NCBI GenBank assembly: GCA_963555705.1
Contig: OY743180.1
Location: 40,890,129-40,954,128, forward strand
Source: Ligustrum vulgare
Lineage: Eukaryota > Streptophyta > Magnoliopsida > Lamiales > Oleaceae
Reading direction: 5' to 3'
DNA length: 64,000 nt
The notes under the pieces were generated by a model, which was given only the letters and a program-made list of their open reading frames with translations, was not told the DNA's origin and did not search any database. Shown here in pieces: positions 57,851 to 64,000 of the stretch (its first letter is position 1; each line of letters opens with the position of its first letter). The position numbers and the translations under genes were made by a program.

Positions 57851-60445
57851 TTAGGGTGGCTTGAAAAGAGAGTTTTCAGCCCTGCACTTTTTGCACATGC
57901 AGAGATTCTCTTGTTCATGCTTCAGCCTCCACACTATCAAATTGTCATTTTTATCCCTTCCAACCAATCCACTATATCCATTCTCTCTTTTCCTGGTCTT
58001 GTAACCTTTCCAGTCTTCCTCTTCTTTGAGTTCAATCCTTTTGCATTCCTCAATATATGAAGGTTGTTTGAGTGCATTATTCATGCTGAAACTTTGTTGT
58101 TTTTCCTCCACTCTTAGGATTATTTCACTCTTTTCAAAATCCATTAAAGCTCGTCCAGTTGCTAGAAATGGTCTTCCTAGGATCACCAGGATGTTCTGAT
58201 CTTCCTCTATATCCAAAATGATGAAATCAGCTGGAAAGATCAGATCTCCAACTTTGATGAGCATATCTTCAATCACTCCGTAAGGGTGCTTGAGTGTCCT
58301 ATCAGCCAGCTGCAAGATTATTGAAGTTTCTTTAGGATTCCCCAATCCTAATTTTCTATAAATAGACTACGGTATTAAGTTAACACTTGCTCCAGAATCA
58401 ATTAAAGCATTTAAGTCGTGTGAATTTCCTATGGAGCAAGGTAAAGTGAAACTCCCTGAATCTTTTAGTTTAGGGGGGAGCTTATGCTGTAGGATTGCAC
58501 TACATTCTTCGGTCAATGTCACTATTTCATCTTGTGACAACTTCCTCTTTTTTGTCAACACCTCTTTCAGAAACTTAGCATAATTTGGCATTTACATTAT
58601 GGCATCAATGAATGGGATGTTAATATGCAGTTGTTTGAGGGCATCCAAAAATTTCTTGAACTGCTTTTCCAACTTAGTATTCTGCAACCTTTGAAGAAAT
58701 GAGACTGGAGTTGTGTGTTGATTAACAGAAGTAGGTGCCTTACCTTGTGGAATCTCTAACTGTTATTTTTCATTTGCATTTGTTGATTCCTCAGATTGAG
58801 TTACTTGTTCCTTGTCCATTTGAGTTACTTGATCCCCATCAGTTCCTTTCTTCTTCACAGTGATCTCTGGTAGTTGAACTCCACTCCTTGTAGTAATGGC
58901 ATGGATTTGTTCATTCTTTGGCTGCCTTCGAAGCCTTTGGGGAAATGGAATAGGCGGCACATATACTTTAACAGGTGGTGCAGCTGTGATTGAAGGTGTC
59001 TCAATAACTGTATAATTTATAGCTTCCACTACCATTACCTGTTCCTTAGGATTTTTCTCAGTGTTACTTGGTAAGGCTCCTTGATTTCTGCTTGTTAATG
59101 CCACAGCCATCTGTCCCATTTGATTTTCCAAATTTTTTATAGCTGCCTGTTGATTTTGAAAGACTTGTTCAGTCTTTGCCATATACTGTGCAAACATGTC
59201 TTCCAACAATGGCTTCCTTGGCTGTTGTTGTTGTTGTGATTGTTGATGTTGAAAACCTGGTTGTTTTGCTTAAAAGTTTCCTTCGTGACCCTGACTTTAA
59301 TTGTTAGACCAAGAGAAATTAGGATGATTTCTCCACCCAGGATTATATGTATTGGAGTAGGGATCATTTTGATACTTCTCAAAATTCTGGGCGTAGCTGA
59401 CCTCCTCATGTTGCATTCCATGTGTTGAGGCTAAAGGACAACTAGCTGTAACATGAATAGCCCCGCATCCTTCGCAAACTGGTGTTGGGTGTTGCACCAT
59501 GTGCACGGGTCGAGTTAAATTGTCCAGCTTTTTTGATAGAACTTCCATTTGAGCTGCCAATTGTGTAACTACATCGACATTGTGGATACCAGATGCATTT
59601 CTTGGAATTTCCCTTTCAGTAGGCCACATTGCCTGGTTCTCCGAAATTCTCTCATATAGTTCATGTGCTCGGTCAATATCTAATCTCATTATTGATCCCC
59701 CTGCCGAATCATCAAGCATATTTCGGTATTCAGGATGCAATCCTAAATAAAAGATGTAAACCTGAGCATTTTTTGGTATGTCCAAATTTGGACACTTTCT
59801 AAAATAGTCCTTGAATCTCGTCCACGCCTCAGGGTAACTCTCAAGGTCTCGTTGTTTGAAAGTGTGAACTTCATTTCTGATTGGGAGAACTCGAGATGGA
59901 GGGAAAAATTTCATGGTGAATTTTTGCACCATATCATTCCAAGACACAATGCTTCCAGGAGCTAATGAGCGTAGCCATTCCCTAGCATTATCTTTTAAAG
60001 TATGGGGAAACAAACGCATTCGAAAAGTGTCTGCTGACATCCCTTCGTGACTGATTACATCACATAGCATTTAAAAGGCTTGAATGTGCTCATGCGGATT
60101 TTTAGTCGCCTTACCAAAGAACTTGATGTCTTGATGATTTTGAAATAAGTTTATGACATCAGGTCTAAGGTGGTAACTTTCCTGCCCAAATGGTGGATAA
60201 ACAATAGTTTGTTGTACAGGGGCGGGCGAGGGATTTACATAATCCCCAACCAGCGCTTGAGCATTATCGTGAACTGCTCCTGGTTGAATTTGCACTTCTT
60301 GCTCATGAGGAGCAAGTGGTAATTGATTTTGATTTTGATTATTTTCCATATCCCTGTTTTCTCTTTGTTCTTTTCTACATTGTCTAAAGGTTCTTTCTAT
60401 TTCAGGATCTATTGGTAATAGTTCAGGCTCGTTAAAACCTAGCAT
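57851..60445 (-). pseudogene. Gypsy (Athila-like) gag-protease polyprotein, one frame with six in-frame stops
   Basis: 865 codons in a single minus frame from MLGFNEPELLPID to KKCRAENSLFKPP. Domains in order: gag core (about codons 150-260; MRLFPHTLKDNAREWLRSL, FFPPSRVLPIRNEV, YFRKCPNLDIP), zinc knuckle CEGCGAIHVTASC (C-x2-C-x3-H-x4-C), a glutamine-rich linker, then an aspartic protease with LIDSGAS and ILGRPFLATGRALMD. It breaks only at six stop codons (about 60071, 59297, 59270, 58763, 58592 and 58367); there is no frameshift. At least two (59297 and 58592) fit CAA to TAA. There is no RT, RNase H or integrase after the protease. Gag packages RNA and protease matures it; pol must come from elsewhere. 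Confidence 0.85.
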
Positions 60446-60555
60446 ATACTACTCAATGACCAATGTGAAGAGAAAAATAAGGAATTATGAATAACCAAAA
60501 CAAAGTAAAAATAAAAATAAAAATAATGAAAACTAAAAACTAAAAATCAAAAACT
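60446..60555 (-). other. Gypsy leader without recognisable primer site
   Basis: Between the LTR end (60556) and gag ATG (60445) the minus strand reads AGTTTTTGATTTTTAG and further AT-rich repeats. The TGGCGCCGTTG-type primer site seen (degenerate) in the plus-strand relative is missing. Confidence 0.6.
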
Positions 60556-62185
60556 TGTTCGTGTGATTCCCGGAAGCGTACGGGATCGTTGACAAGTAAT
60601 AATTTTGATGAGTTGAGAGTATCGTTCCCACGAGGAATAATGTTTAGTCCTAATTACTAGTTTATCGTCGACTCAATTAATGTAAACAATTAAAATAAAA
60701 AGATGATTTTGTTTGTCTATCTATTCTAAAAAATTGCAATAAATAATAAATAAAAGAAAATAACAATGTTGGGGAGTAAAATATAAATGGAGAGCATGTA
60801 TTGGAATCCGAATCCACTTGTTATCACCTATCTCAATTCAACAATTCGTAGTTTAAATCATTCATGCGTTTCTTGACAATCGATAATTCACATACAATTA
60901 ATTTTCTTTTCCAAGACAAATTAAATCTATCCCAAACATGAAACAAATCTATTCCTAGTCCGAATACTAATGTTTAGAACGCATTAAATCACACAATTAT
61001 GAATTAGATTGCACATGTCATAGTGTTATTCCTAACATCTAGTATTCATGTGTTGATCATGCAATGTTCCAACTTATTGTGACTTTTCCAAGACTACAAC
61101 AAGTAATGATATATTTAACTAGTGGCCAATCAATCAAATAATAACAATACAGTATGCAAGATCAATCAAGACAACACATAAAATTATTAAGCTACTAGTT
61201 ATCAAATTGAAATAAATAAACAACAAGTTTCATCTTCATCCAATACTTAGAGAAATTTAACCTAGCATATTAATCGATGTATAATCAATAAAAGAATTGA
61301 TAAACATCACCGATTGAAAGCACGCAACAAACTCCTTCAAAGTATGGCTGCCGGTTCTCTAAGAATAATTCTGCCTCTGTTTCAAACTCCCAGTCGTCTT
61401 CTTCCAAAATATGGTAGACGTTTCTCTTCTTTTTTTTTTCTCCTAAAACCAGCCGAAGTCTATCTTTTTTTTCCACTGAAGGCTCCACTTTTAATCCCAG
61501 CAGGCTGCCTTTATTCTTTAATTAATTCTCCAGCCAATTCTTACTGCCTTTCTCCAATGTATTGTGTTTATATATCTCAAGTTCAACCAATTATTTCTCT
61601 CCTTTGTCTTCACCTGCCGTGTACTCCTCAAATTAATTCCCAATAGGCGGCTTCAATTACTTCTCTCCTAAATTGTGTGTGTGTGTATTTGTAATCAAAG
61701 AATCCCCTAATTTTTCCTTCTTGCTGTGTGTAATTTGAATTCTCTCACAGCTTTGTCTCCTCTAATGTTCTCCAACACACGGCACCTCAATCTTCACAAC
61801 CGTCTCCCCCTTTTTTTCTCGCCGTGTATATATTATATATATATACCAATTAATTCAAGGCCCAATTGCAATAAGTAGGGTTATGTTTAAAGACTCAATT
61901 CCTCAAATAAATCAGATTGGTCCTTATGTTTTTAATTGTGCAATACATGTCTCCATTTATGTCACTTCGAGTTCTTCAATTTTTGGAAGTTGCACTTGAG
62001 TCCCACTTTGTCCCTTTTTTGTACGTCTTTAGTCCATTTTCTTCGTTTTGTATCCAAACGCATCCAAAATATAATTTTTCCTAAAACAATTAAAATAAAT
62101 ATATAATTAGCAATATAATATCCTAAAACACTTGTAATTGTCTAAATTTAAAGTCAAGATAAGTACGAAAAACATACTTATCACA
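60556..62185 (-). repeat. 5' LTR of the minus-strand gypsy element (~1630 bp)
   Basis: On the minus strand it runs from TGTGATAAGTATG (62185) to GAATCACACGAACA (60556). It shares TTATTCCTCGTGGGA, CGATACTC and TTACTTGTCAACGAT with the LTRs at 24266 and 36315. It abuts the copia gag at 62190. Frames within it (61285-61646) are not genes. It includes a (GT)n run (about 61674-61686) and T-rich tracts. Confidence 0.75.
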
Positions 62186-62189
62186 AGTC

Positions 62190-64000
62190 ATGGAAGCCGA
62201 AGTCAGTTTCTCTACAATTGCTCCGATGGTGTTCGATGGAAACAACTACTAGCTTTGGGCAGTACGTATGGAGACATACTTGGAGGCTTTGGATCTTTGG
62301 GAAGCAGTGGAAGAAGACTATGAAATTCCTACACTTCCGAACAATCCCACCATGGCACAGGTAAGAGGGCATAAAGAAAAGAAGACAAAGAAATCAAAGG
62401 CAAAGGCCTGTTTGTTTGCTGCAGTCTCATCCACCATCTTCACTCGCATCATGTCGTTGAAGTCAGCAAAAGAGATATGGGATTATCTCAAGAATGAATA
62501 TGAAGGAGATGAAAGGATTAAAGGTATGCAAGTTCTGAACTTGATCAGGGAATTTGAACTTCAAAGAATGAAGGATTCCGAGACAATCAAAGAGTACTCC
62601 GACAAACTTCTTAGTATTGCAAACAAAGTGAGGCTTCTTGAATCTGAATTTACTGACTCAAGAATTGTAGAAAAAATTCTTGTTACAGTACCTGAAAGAT
62701 ATGAAGCAACCATCACTGCCTTGGAGAATACCAAGGATCTGTCAAAAATTCCCTTGACAGAATTGCTTAATGCATTACAAGCACAAGAACAAAGAAGACT
62801 GATGAGGGAGGACCCAAAAACTGAAGGAGCTTTAGCAGCCAAGCATGAAAAAATGGCAAAAAACAAAAAGAAGAAGAAGGACCTTGAAGGAAATGGAGCA
62901 AGTGCAGTATTTGCCAATGCAAAAGGAAAGCATGAATATCAAAAAAAATCCTATCCACCTTGCCAACATTGCGGAAGGAAGAGCCATCCTCCATTTAGAT
63001 GCTGGAAAAGACCTGATGCTAAGTGCACTAAATGTAATCAAATGGGGCATGAAGCTGTTATCTGCAAAAACAAGAATCAACAACATGGTGAAGAGGCAAA
63101 GATTGCTGATCAAGAGGTTGAAGATCATTTGTTTGTGGCTACATGTTTCTCTGGCATAGAATCAAGTGAGAACTGGCTTATTGACAGTGGGTGTACTAAC
63201 CACATGACATATAACAAGGATTTATTCATGGAACTAAGCAACACAAACTCATCAAAGGTTCGAGTTGGAAATGGAAAGTACATAGCTGTGAAAGGAAAAG
63301 GAACAGTTGCAATCTCCACCTGTTCAGGTACAAAGTTCATTTCCAATATGTTGTATGTCCCTGAAATCGATCAAAATTTGTTAAGTGTTGGACAACTAAT
63401 TGAAAAGGGCTATAAATTTGTGTTCAAAGACAAAAGTTGCTTGATTAAAGATGCAGATGGAAAAGATATTTTCAAGGTAAAAATGAAAGGGAAAAGCTTT
63501 GCTCTAAATCTATTAGAGGAGGTGCAAACTGCTTTCCCAATCAAAGAAAATATCACTGAGTTATGGCATAAGAGGCTCGGGCACTATCATCATCAGGGGT
63601 TTCTACAAATGAAATCCAAGGAGATGGCAAATGATTTTCCAAAACTTAATGATCAAATTCCAAATTGCAAAGAATGTCAGTTTGGAAAGCAAAGCAGGAG
63701 ACCATTTCCTAAGGCATCATGGAGAGCAACAGGGAAGCTGCAATTAATTCATACTGACATTGCAGGCCTACAAAGAACGCCTTCTCTGAATGGTAGTCTT
63801 TATTATGTTGCATTCATTGATGATTTCACCCGTATGTGTTGGATTTTCTTTTTAAAGCACAAGTCAGAGGTGGCTCAAGTCTTCTGGAACTTTAAAGTTA
63901 GAGTAGAAAATGAATCTGGCTGTAGAATTCAGACTCTTAGATCAGACAATGGCAAGGAGTACACCTCCGAAGCATTCAATCGTTTTTGTGAGGAGACTGA
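62190..64000 (+). CDS. Ty1/copia gag-pol polyprotein (Tork/TNT1-type), nearly intact, runs off the window
   Basis: One plus frame, open from 62253 to the window end (over 580 codons), preceded by ATG at 62190 and a single in-frame TAG at codon 21 (62250-62252). Gag UBN2-type domain: LWAVRMETYLEALDLWE, IWDYLKNEYEGDERIKGMQV. Two zinc knuckles, both C-x2-C-x4-H-x4-C (62960-63002 and 63024-63065). Protease: NWLIDSGCTNHMT near 63171. Integrase zinc region: LWHKRLGHYHHQGF then CKECQFGKQSR. Integrase core: LIHTDIAG (first aspartate), FIDDFTRMCWIFFL, and RSDNGKEY (second aspartate) near 63940. The remaining integrase, RT and RNase H would lie beyond 64000. The gypsy LTR ends 5 bp before the ATG, so its own LTR and primer site are displaced or lost. 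Confidence 0.85.

Noticed and set aside
55907..62185. Single large element linking the short LTR at 55907 with the gypsy element
   Set aside because: The short LTR has a copia (initiator-Met) primer site and plus orientation, while the gypsy is minus-strand with a different LTR. They are separate elements.
62561..63128. Minus-strand frames of 75-118 codons
   Set aside because: Shadows of the copia gag coding on the plus strand.

Overview
The window is AT-rich, repeat-dense nuclear DNA of a flowering plant, most likely a eudicot. The evidence is Ty1/copia and Ty3/gypsy LTR retrotransposons with plant-type primer sites (the TGGTATCAGAGC initiator-Met site), a CACTA end, a Helitron end, MITEs, and one intron-containing host gene of the plant sulfate transporter family. 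I cannot name the species. No rRNA, tRNA, CRISPR or bacterial-type operon was seen.

Layout. 1-5072: AT-rich sequence with a Helitron 3' end (about 1836), a composite repeat (2215-2553) and the subterminal repeats and terminus of a CACTA transposon (to 5072). 5072-21128: an old minus-strand copia element whose LTRs are 5072-5654 (cut by the CACTA) and 20502-21128. It is broken by a solo LTR (8654-10335, target duplication ATTGC) and by a complete plus-strand copia (11201-19791, two 1395-bp LTRs, target duplication AAAAC). 21129-24265: noncoding. 24266-38031: an old plus-strand Athila-like gypsy element with gag and protease only, carrying a 2.74-kb solo LTR (25780-28523, AAAAG), an antisense LTR, an inverted LTR pair and a GC-rich hAT-type MITE (30744-31219, 8-bp duplication ATTAGGGG).

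38032-42934: a MITE, a strong foldback, then the only convincing host gene: six exons of a SULTR2-like low-affinity sulfate transporter, intact but ending about 55% of the way through the protein. 42935-50350: a noncoding tail, a gag-only minus-strand copia derivative (to 48842) and a copia reverse-transcriptase remnant. 50349-55906: a plus-strand copia (gag and integrase remnants) split by a second 2.76-kb solo LTR (52122-54884, GTTAT). 55907-56178: another LTR with primer site. 56860-62185: a younger minus-strand member of the same gag-protease-only gypsy family. 62190-64000: start of a nearly intact copia polyprotein that runs off the window.

The genes do not form a pathway. The biology is successive waves of retrotransposition, solo-LTR formation by recombination, and non-autonomous elements (the gag-protease gypsy family, and a copia with near-identical LTRs but dead pol) that must have relied on proteins from other copies. 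Statements of similarity are by-eye comparisons inside this window; no database search or alignment was run.
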